Shown: positions 34,190 to 43,762, counted from the first letter of the stretch. The stretch is 64,000 nucleotides of DNA from Palsa-506 sp963836355 (GCA_963836355.1 CAWIJO010000010.1:496001-560000), one strand, 5' to 3'. The notes: generated from the letters alone by a model not told the origin. Program-made: numbers and translations.

Positions 34190-34489
34190 GCCAGGCTACA
34201 TTCGATATCAGCTCGCCACAAGATCACCAACTGGCGGCCGGTCAGCTGTTCCCGGCGAGTCAGCCCGTATCGTCAGTTCCTGCTTCATGTCGCGAGCCCG
34301 GGCGCCGAGCCCCGCCCAGCGCCCGATCGGAGGCGCCGACTTGCACGGCTGGCCATCCGGAGTGCCAGGCGGCATGCCGGGCACGGGATCCTGGCCCTGG
34401 TCCTTGGCCCAGGACCAGGATCGTGAGGTGGCCGTCTAAGTTCACGCCGACGGGCCCGTAACCGGGCAGGCTAGTCACAACCGGATCAG

Positions 34490-34941
34490 CTACCCCAAAC
34501 ACCACTCCCGCGGGCATGAACCTGGCCAGGCAGCCGGCCAGGCTTTCCGCGCGGAACTGAACACCAGCGTGTACTCCTCAACCGCCGCCCGGATCACGGA
34601 TTGAGCCGGGTCTGCGCCACCGGCCCGCGCCACCGCGGCGGCGCCCGGGCTTGCGGCCAGCGCAGCCGGGTCCCGCCAGATGATCTCGCTGATCAGATGC
34701 CCGGACACCGGTCGGCGAACAGCAGCGCGCCGCGGAACCCAGCGATTTCCGCCAGCCACGGGACGGCGGTATCCCCGAACGCCTCGATGGCGTCCTCGAA
34801 CGCTGCCCGCAGCGGATCCGCGGTGATCAGGTTGAGCCGGGCATGCAACCGCCGCGGTCCGCTCCACCGGGTCGCGATCGGCCGGCCCAGGAATGCAGTG
34901 TCCTGGCCATAGTCAACTCGCGGGATACTCCCGTTTAGCAT
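34490..34941 (-). pseudogene. Conserved hypothetical protein, frameshifted
   Basis: The first frame gives MLNGSIPRVDYGQDTAFLGR, then PRRLHARLNLITADPLRAAF and FGDTAVPWLAEIAGFRGALL. After a shift near 34697 it continues HLISEIIWRDPAALAASPGA with AVEEYTLVFSSARKAW. The second half resembles antibiotic-biosynthesis-monooxygenase-like domains (ISEI.W.D..AL..S), but the family is not certain. A terminator-like hairpin (34979-35011) separates it from the next gene. Confidence 0.5.
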
Positions 34942-34978
34942 GTTCTCGATCTTCGAAACCTGACTCCGTACGCCACGC

Positions 34979-35011
34979 GGTGCTCATCCCGGCATTGCCG
35001 GGATGAGCACC
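34979..35011 (-). terminator. Perfect hairpin downstream of usp
   Basis: Arms of 16 bp (GGTGCTCATCCCGGCA and its exact complement) are separated by one base. It lies about 50 bp after the stop of the stress-protein gene, with no gene overlap. There is no clear U-run, as is common for actinobacterial terminators. Confidence 0.65.
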
Positions 35012-35050
35012 GGCCCGAGGGCAAGGGCTCGGTGTCTTCAGCGTCAATTA

Positions 35051-35070
35051 CATGGCTAAATTTAGCCATG
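35051..35070. promoter_or_regulatory. 20-bp perfect palindrome over the usp stop codon
   Basis: CATGGCTAAATTTAGCCATG is its own reverse complement and includes the TAA stop of the stress-protein gene. It is AT-rich at the centre, unlike its surroundings. It could be an RNA 3'-end hairpin or an operator. Confidence 0.55.
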
Positions 35071-35493
35071 GACGACCACAACAGGGCACGCTGCGTGATG
35101 CACGACCTGAGAGCTGACAGAACCCATCCGCAGCCCGGCGAAGCCGCCGCCACCACGTGAGCCGACGACCACCAAGTCGGCGTCGTGAGACGCATTGACG
35201 AGTTCCTGCGCGGGAATGCCGCTCACCGCGCGCACGGTAACCGAGGGCGGCGCGGCATCACCGAGGCGGCTGACGACACTGCTCACCGCTTCCTCGGCGG
35301 CGTGGCGGGACTTCTCCTCCTCGGGCTGGTCCGCGGGGTAAATGATCGGATTGCCAGTCCAGTAGCTCTCGGCCACCTGGTGAACGGTCAGGACGGTGAG
35401 CGGGGCATGATGCAGTACTGCCTCTTTCATCGCCCACTCAAGTGTGCGTCGGGAATGCTCTGACCCATCGACGCCAACGACAATCCCAGACAT
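35062..35493 (-). CDS. Universal stress protein
   Basis: The 143-residue single-domain Usp begins MSGIVVGVDGSEHSRRTLEW and ends with the ATP-binding loop GSRGGGGFAGLRMGSVSSQV (G-x2-G-x9-G-S pattern), followed by CPVVVVHG. ATP binding and dimerisation are expected. The chosen ATG follows GGGAG by 7 nt; an upstream ATG 30 bp earlier is possible. A DosR-like box (35604-35620) lies about 110 bp upstream, and the neighbours (CBS fragment, PPOX, Acg nitroreductase) fit a hypoxia/dormancy-type regulon. Confidence 0.88.
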   Translation of the reverse strand: MSGIVVGVDGSEHSRRTLEWAMKEAVLHHAPLTVLTVHQVAESYWTGNPIIYPADQPEEEKSRHAAEEAVSSVVSRLGDAAPPSVTVRAVSGIPAQELVNASHDADLVVVGSRGGGGFAGLRMGSVSSQVVHHAACPVVVVHG

Positions 35494-35603
35494 TTGGCTG
35501 CTCCCTTCTGACATGGTCGGCAACCTTCAAGGCGGCCAAGGTCCCCACCACAGTCTTGCGTCAGTCCCCGTCCGGGCGGAAGGGGCGTTGTATAACCCCT
35601 CAT

Positions 35604-35620
35604 AGGCCTTTGGTCCCGAA
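35604..35620 (-). promoter_or_regulatory. DosR-like box upstream of usp
   Basis: On the minus strand it reads TTCGGGACCAAAGGCCT. It resembles the mycobacterial DosR consensus (TTSGGGACTWWAGTCCC) in the left half and centre. The position, 111 bp before the start, and the gene type fit. The match is imperfect in the right half. Confidence 0.45.
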
Positions 35621-35654
35621 CTGGATACCGAGGTGCCGGTGGCTCCGAAGCTGG

Positions 35655-35790
35655 TCAGTGGCCGGGCAGGGCTGGCGCAGGCAGGCCAATCTCGGCGACG
35701 ACGCCCGCGACGCGGCCCCGGGTGCCCAGCACCGGAAGGGCGGTGACGTCTCGCTCCGCCATCAGGCCGGCCAGTTCCTTGAAGGGCGCC
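35655..35790 (-). pseudogene. CBS-domain fragment
   Basis: Minus-strand codons read APFKELAGLMAERDVTALPV followed by LGTRGRVAGVVAEIGL. This is the core of a CBS domain (FKELA.LMAER.V.ALPVL...GRV.GVVSE). Only one half of a CBS pair is left, between the stress protein and the PPOX gene. Confidence 0.6.
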
Positions 35791-35793
35791 GGT

Positions 35794-36231
35794 CTAACTG
35801 GAGGAGCACCTGGTCCCTGGTATCTGCCGCCCTGTCACCGAGCTAGGGCGTATCCGGATCCAAAAGGGACGTTCCACGGCGGTAGCCCAGGGGCGCAGGC
35901 CGAGGTGCCCGAGACGCTGGAGCTCGGCTTCGTCGGCTACCACGTCTGCGCGGCCGGTCATCAGGACGCTCCATCCGGACCGGGCCTGGCGGTCGTACTC
36001 ATCGGCCTCGTACGCGACCAGGCCATGTTCCCCGGCTAGAGCGAGCTTCGACCCGCGGGCCGTGCGGAAGACTACGTCCTGCGCGTCCATGGCGTGGTTT
36101 ACCGGCAGGATCACCACCTCACCGTCTGCGCAGAAGCTGACCCGGCCTAGCGGGACCGAGGCGAGCAGGCGTAGGCATGCCTCGAACGGCAAGATCTCGA
36201 GTCCGGCGTGGTCGATCGGATGCTCTGACAT
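35794..36231 (-). CDS. PPOX-type flavin/F420-binding protein, copy 1
   Basis: The 145-residue protein begins MSEHPIDHAGLEILPFEACL and has RLLASVPLGRVSFCADGEVV, LPVNHAMDAQDVVFRTARGS and the C-terminal ERPFWIRIRPSSVTGR. This is the split-barrel layout of pyridoxamine-5'-phosphate-oxidase-like proteins of dormancy regulons. ATG follows GGAGGTTGAC. It is a close paralogue of the protein at 52196-52633 (roughly 85 % identical by eye). A DosR-like box lies 130 bp upstream. The flavin or F420 ligand is not determinable. Confidence 0.85.
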   Translation of the reverse strand: MSEHPIDHAGLEILPFEACLRLLASVPLGRVSFCADGEVVILPVNHAMDAQDVVFRTARGSKLALAGEHGLVAYEADEYDRQARSGWSVLMTGRADVVADEAELQRLGHLGLRPWATAVERPFWIRIRPSSVTGRQIPGTRCSSS

Positions 36232-36357
36232 GTCAACCTCCGATGCCTGCGGCCGCGCGCCCGTGCTGATCCCGGGCAGTGGTTCCGCTGCGGCCAGCGA
36301 ATTCGCCGCGGTCATGTACTCCCCTTACGGTGCGCCGCCGCGGCCGGCCAGTGCAGC

Positions 36358-36392
36358 GGGCCGAAGTCCTGTGGACCAGGGTCATTCGGCTC
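36358..36392. promoter_or_regulatory. DosR-like boxes upstream of PPOX copy 1
   Basis: The minus strand reads AGGACTTCGGCCC (36358-36370). A weaker plus-strand copy GGGTCATTCGGCTCT follows at about 36379-36393. Both resemble GGGACTTnnGnCCC with one to three mismatches. The paralogous locus at 52742-52780 has the same pair. Confidence 0.45.
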
Positions 36393-36436
36393 TACCTTCG
36401 ACGACAGCGGGCACGTTAGCGCGGATTTCCGCACCG

Positions 36437-37887
36437 CTACCTCGGCCCTTGGGTCAGGCGAATTGGAAGTGGAGCAAGCGCCCGCCCCACCAGGGGACGG
36501 TGGTGTCGGCGGGGAGGTCGGCGTGGCGGAGGACGGGTGAGTGGGCGCGGCGGTTGATCTTGACGGTGATGCTGGCGCCGTTGCTGATGATCTCGCCGGG
36601 GGTGTCCAGGAACCGGCGCTGGAGGGTGTCGGGGGTGGCGCCGTGGTAGTTTGCCGGGCAGGCGCAGGCGGAAGGCGGCGGTGAGGGCCTGGGCCAGGAC
36701 GCACAGGATTACCTCGAGGTCGACGTTGAGGTTGACGGCGCTGGACAGGGCGTCGGCGCAGAATGCCTGGATGATCTCGGCGAGGCGCTGCCCGGTGGTC
36801 ATGCGGCGGGCGTAACGCTCGATCAGCGCCTTGGTCTTGATCTCGTAGTCGTTTGGTGATGATCACGGTGGGGGCCTCGCGGCCCAGGCCGTTGATGACC
36901 AGCTGGCGGACGGTGCCCGGGTAGCTGGTGAGTTTCACGCCGGCGGACTCGTGCACGTGTGGCCGGTTGTGGCGGCCGGGCCGGTCCAGGGTGATCTGCT
37001 TGAAGTCGTTGCTGGTGAGGGCATTGATCTGGCGGATGAGGCTGGGCGGCGAGCCCGGCGGAGATCATCTTGGTGTCCAGGGCGGCCAGGAACGCGCGCT
37101 GGTGGTCGTGGGACAGCCGGTAGGAGTAGTCGGTCAGCGCGGTCTTCTTCGGCAGGACCGACAGCCCGGCCAGCAGCGCGGGGGCCGGGTCGCACAGCAG
37201 GTCATCGACGTGGGACACGCGCCGGGTCGCGGTGAGCTTGAGCGCCAGCAGGGACAGCAGGTAGCCGGCCGCGGGGATCGCCCTGGAGCCGGGGTAGCCG
37301 GCCGCGGCAACCATCGCGGGCAGGTCGAGGGCGACCAGGTCGGGAACGGTCAGCAGCAGCCCGGCCATGGTGGTGTGCGCGCGCCCGGGCAGGGCGGCGA
37401 AGTCGATGACGGCGGCGGCCGGCAGCCGGGTGTCCCGGCCGGAGGTGGCCGGGCTGATGCTGGCCTCGGGCCCGGGACCGCGCAGCAGCCGGCCGAATCC
37501 TTCCTCGCGCAGGATGCCGCTGACGGCAGTACGGCCCAGGCCGGTGCCTTCCCGGGTGAGCCGGGTGCTGATCTCGTAAATCGACAAGCCCTCGCGGCGC
37601 AGCTCGATGACGCGGCTGCGGGCGGCGTCCTTCTTCGGCGCGCTCTTGCGCCCGGGAGCGCCCGGCGGCGCGAACACGGTGAGCTTTCCCGCCCGCAGGT
37701 CGCGGACCAGGGATGCCAGCGCGGCGCGGGTGTAGCCGGTGGCGTCAGCGGCCTGCTGCAGCGATGCGCCCTGATACAGGTAGCCGCGCAGCGCCTCGTA
37801 GCGGCGCTGGTTCACCTGCACCGGGCCGGCCAGCAGCTCCCATCCCGGGCGAGGGCCGATACCGCGGTCATGCCGTTGATCTACCAC
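36437..37887 (-). pseudogene. Transposase-like gene with several frameshifts
   Basis: The main frame starts MVDQRHDRGIGPRPGWELLA, with two helix-turn-helix-like segments (EALRGYLYQGASLQQAADAT; RSRVIELRREGLSIYEISTR). It then reads RAIPAAGYLLSLLALKLTAT and TALTDYSYRLSHDHQRAFLA. The remainder is spread over the other frames (LTSYPGTVRQLVINGLGREA; AEIIQAFCADALSSAVNLNV) and ends in WGGRLLHFQFA. Four or so frame changes make it a pseudogene. The architecture suggests a DDE-type transposase, but the family is unassigned. It interrupts the PPOX-nitroreductase pair that is contiguous at 52.2-54.0 kb. Confidence 0.6.
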
Positions 37888-38361
37888 AACGGCCCGGTCA
37901 CCCGACGTGGCTCACTCGCGCCCGGTAACACCCTTCTCATGCCTGGTTGCTGCAGTATGAGCACTTGAACTCCGGGCAGTTCGCCCGCAAATGACTCAAG
38001 TCTCGTTCAGATAACAATCATCAACCGAACGAGACCTCCCGCACTTCGGCCCTTACCCCGCCGTGGCTCCGCAGGCAGGCTCCCCGTGAGATCGCAGGCC
38101 AGTGACCAGGCTATCTTCACGGGCCTGCTGAGTACCCGGCCGCACTGGGGCCGATTTACCGGAGCGGAAGTCCGCGTTAGAGCCGGCACCCGTCCGCGCC
38201 ACGTGGAGGTCCGCAGGCACCGAGCGTCCAACGGGTTGCGCCAAGCTTGGCCGGTGGCCCGCGGAATCTCAGGCTACTGCCAGCCGTAGGAGACGATCAG
38301 GATGCTCATCAGCGCGATCGTGCCGTGACGATCGGCGCGCGGGCAGGGCGGCGAGGCTCCC
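37888..38361. other. Right flank of the transposase insertion
   Basis: No gene is seen. A 9-bp inverted repeat (GTCTCGTTC at 38000-38008, GAACGAGAC at 38027-38035) could be a hairpin or part of an element end. Homology to the 52-kb locus resumes near 38362. Confidence 0.4.
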
Positions 38362-38398
38362 GACCTGCCTGGGATCTGTCCGTGGGTCTCGCGCCGTC

Positions 38399-38413
38399 GG
38401 GACCAACGCCCCT
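38399..38413. promoter_or_regulatory. DosR-like box before the nitroreductase pseudogene
   Basis: GGGACCAACGCCCCT matches GGGACTTnnGnCCC at 12 of 14 positions. It lies 35 bp before the ATG. The intact copy has AGGACCAACGCCCCT at 52880-52894, the same distance from its start. Confidence 0.45.
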
Positions 38414-38448
38414 GCCTCAGGTTCCGCGCAGCGGGTAACGCTGCGGGC

Positions 38449-38985
38449 ATGAGGCAGGCAGGCGCAGGAGGTGGCGGGCGATCTGCTGAGCCGGCGGTCC
38501 GGCCGGAGCAGCTGACTGGCCGGCTGCTGCGGGCGGCGGCGGCGGCGCCGTCGATGCACAACACCCAGCCGTGGCGGTTCCGGGTCAGTGACGCCGGCCG
38601 CACCATCGAGCTGCGCGCCGACCCGTCGCGGCAGCTGCCTTACGGCGATCCGAGCGGCCGGGCGGCGCATATCGCCTGCGGCGCTGCGCTGTTCAACCTC
38701 CGGCTGGCGGCCGCGGCCCGATCCGGGCGAGCCGCTGCTGCTGGCCACGGTCCGGCTAGCCGGACCGCACCGCCCGGCCGCTGCCGAGCGCGAGCTGCAT
38801 GCCGCCATCGAAGAACGGCATACGAACCGGCAGCCGTTCAGCAGCCGGCCGGTGCCGCCGGGCGTGCTCGCCGAACTGGCCGAGGCAGCCAGCCTCGAGC
38901 ACGCGACCTTGCACATCCTTGACCGTAACGAGGCCGTGCGGGTGCTGAACCTGGCCGCCGACGCCGGCGATCAGCGCCGATGTGG
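38449..38985 (+). pseudogene. Acg-family nitroreductase, truncated duplicate
   Basis: It is nearly identical to 52930-53480 for the first 90 codons (MRQAGAGGGGRSAEPAVRPE). It then lost 32 bp near 38716, which shifts the frame, and breaks off at about 38965 after NLAADA. The C-terminal half of the gene and everything downstream of it at the other locus are missing. Unrelated sequence (85 bp) follows, then the STAS-PAS region. Confidence 0.85.
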
Positions 38986-39232
38986 CCTGCAGGTTCCGCG
39001 CTTCGGGCAGTGGCCCGCCGCTGCGGCTCTCCCGGAGCCGCCAGACCTATCCCAGCGCTCGCAGGCGAGGATCTTCGCTGCGGACGTGAGTTGATCGCTG
39101 CGCTAAGCTTCGGGCGGGCTCGCCGTCGAGTCTGGGCGGCATGCCGGTTACGGCCTGATGGGATCAATGCGATGCGCCAGTCATCCGGGACGATTGTCGC
39201 TGGCGCGGCGGCTGGGGCGTTTGCGGTTGCTC

Positions 39233-40324
39233 ATGTTTGCCTGGGCTGGTGCCGTGCGTGAAGACCTTTTCCCGGTGGAGTGGCTGGGTGATCAGGCGGT
39301 CGTGTCGTTTCCTGAGCGCGTCGATAGTTCAAACGTCGGCCAGATCAGCGAGCGGCTGCTGTCGGCGATCAGCCGTGGGGCCGCGGTGCTGATCGGGGAT
39401 ATGACCGCGACGGTGTCATGCGATCAGGCGGGCGCCGATGCGGTGGCGCGTGCTTTCCAGCGTACGGTGGTCAACGGCACGCAACTGAGGCTGGTGGTCA
39501 CTAGTCTGGGCGTCCGGCGCGTGTTTGCCATGGAGGGGCTCGATCGCCTGGTCTCGATCTACCCCTCGCTCGAGGCGGCGATCGCCGCCGGGACGCCGGC
39601 AACGGATGCCTCAGTGAAGGCCCGTGCCGGGGCGCAGGCTGGTGGCGAGCACGTGCTCGGGCCGGGCGGGACGACAGCTGCGGCCATCACGCCAGCTGTG
39701 CTGTGGCAGCTGATCGACGTTCTGGACGATGGGCTGGTGCTGACCACCGGTGATGGGCAGATCGTGCTGGTCAACCGGAGGCTGGCGGACATGTTCGGCT
39801 ACCAGCGCCTCGAGCTGATCGGCCGCCCGGTGGAAATCCTTGTCCCGGCTGACCTGCGGGCAGTGCACCGCGGTTACCGCGGCGGCTATGAGCGGGCACC
39901 GGTGGCAAGACCGATGGGCGACCGGGCCCGCCTGGTGGGGCTGCGCAAGGACGCATCCACGGTCCCGGTCGAGATCAGCCTCAGCCCGGTGCCGACGGCG
40001 ACCGGCCATTTCACGCTTGCGGTGATCCGGGACGCCCGCGAGGTCCGGCGCCGCGAGGATCTCGCGGACCTTGCCCGGGCCGCGGTTGCCGGGCAGGCGC
40101 ACCGCGGCCAGGAGCTGCTCGACCGGGTCGTCCACGGCTTGTTCAATGTCGGGCTCAGCTTGCAGGCAGCCATCAACCTGCCCAGCGACGCCGCCGTGGA
40201 GCGCATCACCGAAGCCCTGGGCCGGCTGGATGACGCCGTCCACGAGATCCGCGATCACTCATTTGCCCTCATCGACCGGCGAGTACCGCCACCCGATCCA
40301 GCCTCACCCAACGACACGAACTGA
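39233..40324 (+). CDS. STAS-PAS protein with truncated kinase-like helix region
   Basis: The 363-residue protein has an N-terminal STAS (anti-sigma-antagonist-like) domain (about 8-110: VEWLGDQAVVSFPERVDSSN; GAAVLIGDMTATVSCDQAGA). A PAS domain follows (about 155-280: LDDGLVLTTGDGQIVLVNRR; MFGYQRLELIGRPVEILVPA), then helices (LLDRVVHGLFNVGLSLQAAI; ALGRLDDAVHEIRDHSFALI) resembling a HisKA_3 dimerisation domain. No ATPase domain follows. It may regulate a sigma-factor or kinase partner in trans. Part of the gene is duplicated at 59751-60165. The start is uncertain because no strong Shine-Dalgarno is seen. Confidence 0.75.
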   Translation: MFAWAGAVREDLFPVEWLGDQAVVSFPERVDSSNVGQISERLLSAISRGAAVLIGDMTATVSCDQAGADAVARAFQRTVVNGTQLRLVVTSLGVRRVFAMEGLDRLVSIYPSLEAAIAAGTPATDASVKARAGAQAGGEHVLGPGGTTAAAITPAVLWQLIDVLDDGLVLTTGDGQIVLVNRRLADMFGYQRLELIGRPVEILVPADLRAVHRGYRGGYERAPVARPMGDRARLVGLRKDASTVPVEISLSPVPTATGHFTLAVIRDAREVRRREDLADLARAAVAGQAHRGQELLDRVVHGLFNVGLSLQAAINLPSDAAVERITEALGRLDDAVHEIRDHSFALIDRRVPPPDPASPNDTN

Positions 40325-40421
40325 CTACCAGGATCCTCACTTGCTTAGACGGCCGTGCCGCACGGCAGGCCGACAGCGATGTAAGGACCAGGTGGATCCT
40401 CTGCGGGAAATCGCGGGCCGG

Positions 40422-40949
40422 CTATGACATCCCGGGCACTGGCGGCAGCCACGACCGACCCGGACCCGATGGTCCAGATCCGGCAGCGGCGTAGCCGGTG
40501 ATGCCGGCTGCCACGCGGTCGAGGAAGTTCCGGATCGTTGCGGCGGCAACCCGGTGCAAGATCACTCGGTCAAGCCCTGCTCCGGGGGAACCAGGCGGCG
40601 GCCGGTATGCGCCGGCCAGCGCGAGCAGAGTCGCTCGCTGCCCGGACGGGCTCAGCGTGATATCGGCATCCAGGACCACGAATAGCCCGCCGCCGGACCC
40701 GATGGCCTCCCACCGAAGCGCGATCCCGGCGGAGTCATTCCTTCGCGTCAGATCCCGGAAGCGCACCTGAACCAGCCTGGGGGGATCCGGCGCCGGATCT
40801 AGCGTGCCGTCTCGGGCCGGGCCCGTGGTCCCCTCCTTGTAGGCATTTTCCGAAACGGACAGCAGCAAGCCGCCGCGAGCCAGATTCACCAGCCTGGCCC
40901 GGGCGATGGCGAAGGTGACGTCCAGTAGCACCTCATCGCCGACGAACAC
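40422..40949 (-). CDS. Conserved hypothetical protein (175 aa)
   Basis: The protein reads MFVGDEVLLDVTFAIARARL, then VNLARGGLLLSVSENAYKEG, LRWEAIGSGGGLFVVLDADI and ends with RVILHRVAAATIRNFLDRVA. It resembles actinobacterial proteins with an SRPBCC-like sheet/helix pattern that are common near stress genes, but no function is known. The GTG start has a weak GGTGAG Shine-Dalgarno. The best DosR-like box of the window lies 37 bp upstream. Confidence 0.7.
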   Translation of the reverse strand: MFVGDEVLLDVTFAIARARLVNLARGGLLLSVSENAYKEGTTGPARDGTLDPAPDPPRLVQVRFRDLTRRNDSAGIALRWEAIGSGGGLFVVLDADITLSPSGQRATLLALAGAYRPPPGSPGAGLDRVILHRVAAATIRNFLDRVAAGITGYAAAGSGPSGPGRSWLPPVPGMS

Positions 40950-40985
40950 CTCACCAGCAAACCAGCCAGATGCTCATCCGGGCAG

Positions 40986-41000
40986 AGGACTTACGTCCCT
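40986..41000. promoter_or_regulatory. DosR-like box upstream of the 175-aa protein
   Basis: AGGACTTACGTCCCT matches GGGACTTnnGnCCC at 13 of 14 positions and is nearly palindromic (GGACTTACGTCC). It lies 37 bp from the start codon at 40949. Confidence 0.55.
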
Positions 41001-41830
41001 GGTGCCATGCTGGAAGTCCTTCATCCGCTGGAAAGGCCGGTTGCAATTGGCAGTAAGAGACCCGCTGCGATCAGCCCCAGCCGCAATGCTCCGTGCCAAC
41101 GGTCAAACTGTTGCCGAACTGATCGATATTGCACAATACCGCGTCCGAAGACGCACTCGCGCCCGATGCCAACGATCAACGAATACCGCCTGGCCCTGAT
41201 ATGGAGGAGGTTATCGGCACCCACAATTCCAGAGAACCCCTGGATGCCGCCCATCCCGGGCCCGCACCATCAAGACGTCGCGGGCCAGAAGTCGACGTCC
41301 GTAATGTCGCCGAGCGGGTGGGTTAGCAGAAAGACCGGCCCCGCGCCAGCGTCCTGCGCAGCCGGCCGGAGGAAGCCGTGCCCGTCAACATGGGCGAGGA
41401 AACGGAGAATGTCGCCGACAGCCGGCGCGGCAGGGTTGGTGATGCTGCCCCAGGTCGCCGGTGAATATTGCGGATCGTATCGCGCTGCGCAATTCCTTGA
41501 CAGGCCGGAGGAGGAACTCGCTGACGCTTATGCCAGCGGGTGCAGTCGACACCGAGACGCTTAGCGTTAGCGTCGCTAACCGCGCCGTCTGGCACGGGTC
41601 ACCCGACTCTGTGGTAGCTACGAGGGACAGCACCAATCAGGTCGGCGCTGCGGGCATGCAGGGCCGAGGTGCAGCGATGGCCCGGTTTCGCCGATGCCAC
41701 GGCGGAACCGCAGGCAAAGCCGTCGCCGCCGGGCAGCGTCCGGGGCGGGATTACTTTCGATCAAGTGGTGCAAACAGCGTCCGACGACCAGGTCATCCAC
41801 GACGAGCCGGTAACTGCTCGGTCAGAGCTG
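41001..41830. other. Decayed region
   Basis: No intact gene is seen. The minus strand at 41270-41420 reads VGDILRFLAHVDGHGFLRPA, then GPVFLLTHPLGDITDVDFWP and a stop, probably the C-terminus of a lost gene of unknown family. Confidence 0.35.
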
Positions 41831-42120
41831 CTCAGTCAGAGCTGACCAGGCGTCGTTTCATGCAGCAGGCGGGAGTGGTAACCGCTGCCGCGGTGGTGCT
41901 CCCCGAAGTGCCGCGACTGCCGTTGCGTTCAGCGGTACGCGCCGTTGCCGCGGACGGTACCTCCGCGTTCTCGATGGCGACGCACATCCATTCCTCGTTC
42001 AGCGAGCAGAGCGGCTCGATGGACAGCCAGCTGTTCCAGGCGACGAAGAACTCGGTTGACGTGCTGTGGTGGACCGATCACGACCATCGCATGGCGACCA
42101 TGCCTGCGCGCCCGCAGCGC
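41831..42120 (+). pseudogene. Tat-exported PHP-domain protein, N-terminal fragment
   Basis: Codons give ELTRRRFMQQAGVVTAAAVV followed by LPEVP, a twin-arginine signal (RRRF, Ala-rich h-region). After about 30 residues come FSMATHIHSSFSEQSGSMDS and VDVLWWTDHDHRM, the first two metal motifs (HxH and DHD) of a PHP phosphoesterase. Homology ends near 42120 and the rest of the enzyme is missing. Confidence 0.6.
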
Positions 42121-42348
42121 CTGGCGAAGCAGACGGACGCGGCGGAGCTGGGTTCTAGTTTGAACTGGGTCACGTTGAGGCTGCAAATTCCTCGCGGGCG
42201 TCTGCCCCACGTCGGCAGCTACGGCGCCGAGCCGGGCGTTGAGCCCGGACAGCCCGATGGTGTGGTCAAGTGACCGTGGCTGCCGGCCAGTCGCGCGTTT
42301 CCACTGCCTCCAGCGTCCGGGCGCCTACCGTGGGAGGCGCCGCGCCGG

Positions 42349-42624
42349 TCAGCAGGCCCGTGCCAGCGGGAGCCGCCTGGCCGGGCCCTGGCCGGGAAGC
42401 AGGAGGTCGATCGAGCTGTCGCAGACGGTGAGCACCGACACCGAGTCAACCGGCTCCAGAGGCACCTCGCCAGTCCAGGCGGGGACCACCCGCTCGGCAA
42501 CGCGAGACGGCCACCCCTGTGTCGGCTCGCTCATTGACGAGAAATGGTGCAGATGGCGGGCGAGCGCATCCCCGGCCTCGCCGGCCTCGACGAGCAGCCC
42601 GGCGGCGAACTCGCGGACGGTCAC
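42349..42624 (-). pseudogene. MBL-fold hydrolase-like N-terminal fragment
   Basis: The frame reads REFAAGLLVEAGEAGDALAR, ending LEPVDSVSVLTVCDSSIDLL followed by LPGQGPARRLPLA. The VDSVSVLTVCDN.IDLLLP...ARR pattern resembles the start of actinobacterial MBL-fold metallo-hydrolases. The HxHxDH metal motif is not present, so the gene is cut off. The assignment is tentative. Confidence 0.4.
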
Positions 42625-42774
42625 CCCCCCCTAGTCCTCGATGACCTTGGCGTCCTTGCTCCTAGTGTCGTCGTCCCGGCCCACTGCACCGGATGGCGGG
42701 CCCAGCACGCTATGGGTGCTCGATTTGGCGAGGCGTTCATCCCGAACGCTGTCGGTACACGCTTCGAACTCTGA

Positions 42775-42980
42775 CTGGGCGACCGGCCCGACCTGCAGTC
42801 CTTCGCCCGGGGCCTCAGGCACGACCACGACGCCGTGGTCAACGGGCTCACCCTGCCCTGGAACTCAGGCGTGGTCGAAGGTAACGTCAACCGGATCAAG
42901 ATGCTCAAACGCCAGACTACGGCCGCGCCAGCTTCCCGCTGCTCCGCAAGCGAGTCCTGCTGACGACCTGAGGACCCGTT
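42775..42980 (+). pseudogene. ISL3-family transposase, C-terminal fragment
   Basis: Codons read DLQSFARGLRHDHDAVVNGL, then LPWNSGVVEGNVNRIKMLKR and, one frame over, YGRASFPLLRKRVLLTT. The GVVEGNVNRIKMLKRQ motif around the last catalytic Glu is diagnostic for ISL3 transposases. The upstream catalytic domain and terminal repeats are absent. Confidence 0.75.
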
Positions 42981-43234
42981 ACCGTGACGAAATACGGGCC
43001 AGATCCGGTCGCCGCTGTCATTGCAAACGGACACGCTAGCGAGATCACTAACTGCGGCTCCCCCTACTGGCTGGGCGCTTTGCCTTCCCTGCGCGCACAG
43101 ACCCCCACTGGCGAAACTAGCGCGCGTCAGAGGCGCGCCATAAAGCCGAACGTCGTCCGACCGGCGAGGCATGCCATCGTGCTCAACGTGACGAACCACG
43201 AGGCCTCCATCTGTACGCGGGACCGGGCTGGGTG

Positions 43235-43762
43235 TCAGGCTGCCAGTCGCCTGCGCACTGTGCCCGGCTCCGCAGCGACTTCCCCTGACGCAAGAGCCGC
43301 GTCTGCATCCGCTATCCGGCCGGGTGCTCCCTGCTCAGTCGGCCAGCCGCGTGCGGTGAGGTAGCCGGCCACGGGCCGGTCGGCTTCTTCGTAATAGCCG
43401 GCTATCCGCTCGCTGAAAGTGACCGTGCCGTCGGTTGCCAGAGGCTCGTCCGGCTCCGTGCCTGGCCCATCTGAGCGAAGATCCATTGCAGCCACCCCGC
43501 TGATCTTTGACTCCGCTGCCTGTTCGCGGGCGCTCGGCATTCTCGTGGCAAGATTTCGCTCCACGATGTCATGACCAGACCCCGTCACGTCAGCTCCACC
43601 GCACCCGGACACGCCCTCACCTGCCAGCCCGGCGGCATTTCCTGGCCGCTCCTGGACGGGCATCCGGCGCTGGTAGCTTTGCCGCTGCCGGAGCATCACA
43701 GCGGCAGCTACCACGATCACCGCAGCGCATATCGCCAAATCGATCAGGAGCAGCTCGCGCAT
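43235..43762 (-). CDS. Hypothetical membrane-anchored protein (175 aa)
   Basis: An N-terminal helix (LLLIDLAICAAVIVVAAAVM) is followed by a charged, low-complexity cytoplasmic part with FSERIAGYYEEADRPVAGYL near the end. GAGGGA precedes the ATG by about 6 nt. No known domain is seen. It may itself be partly decayed, but the frame is open over its full length. Confidence 0.45.
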   Translation of the reverse strand: MRELLLIDLAICAAVIVVAAAVMLRQRQSYQRRMPVQERPGNAAGLAGEGVSGCGGADVTGSGHDIVERNLATRMPSAREQAAESKISGVAAMDLRSDGPGTEPDEPLATDGTVTFSERIAGYYEEADRPVAGYLTARGWPTEQGAPGRIADADAALASGEVAAEPGTVRRRLAA

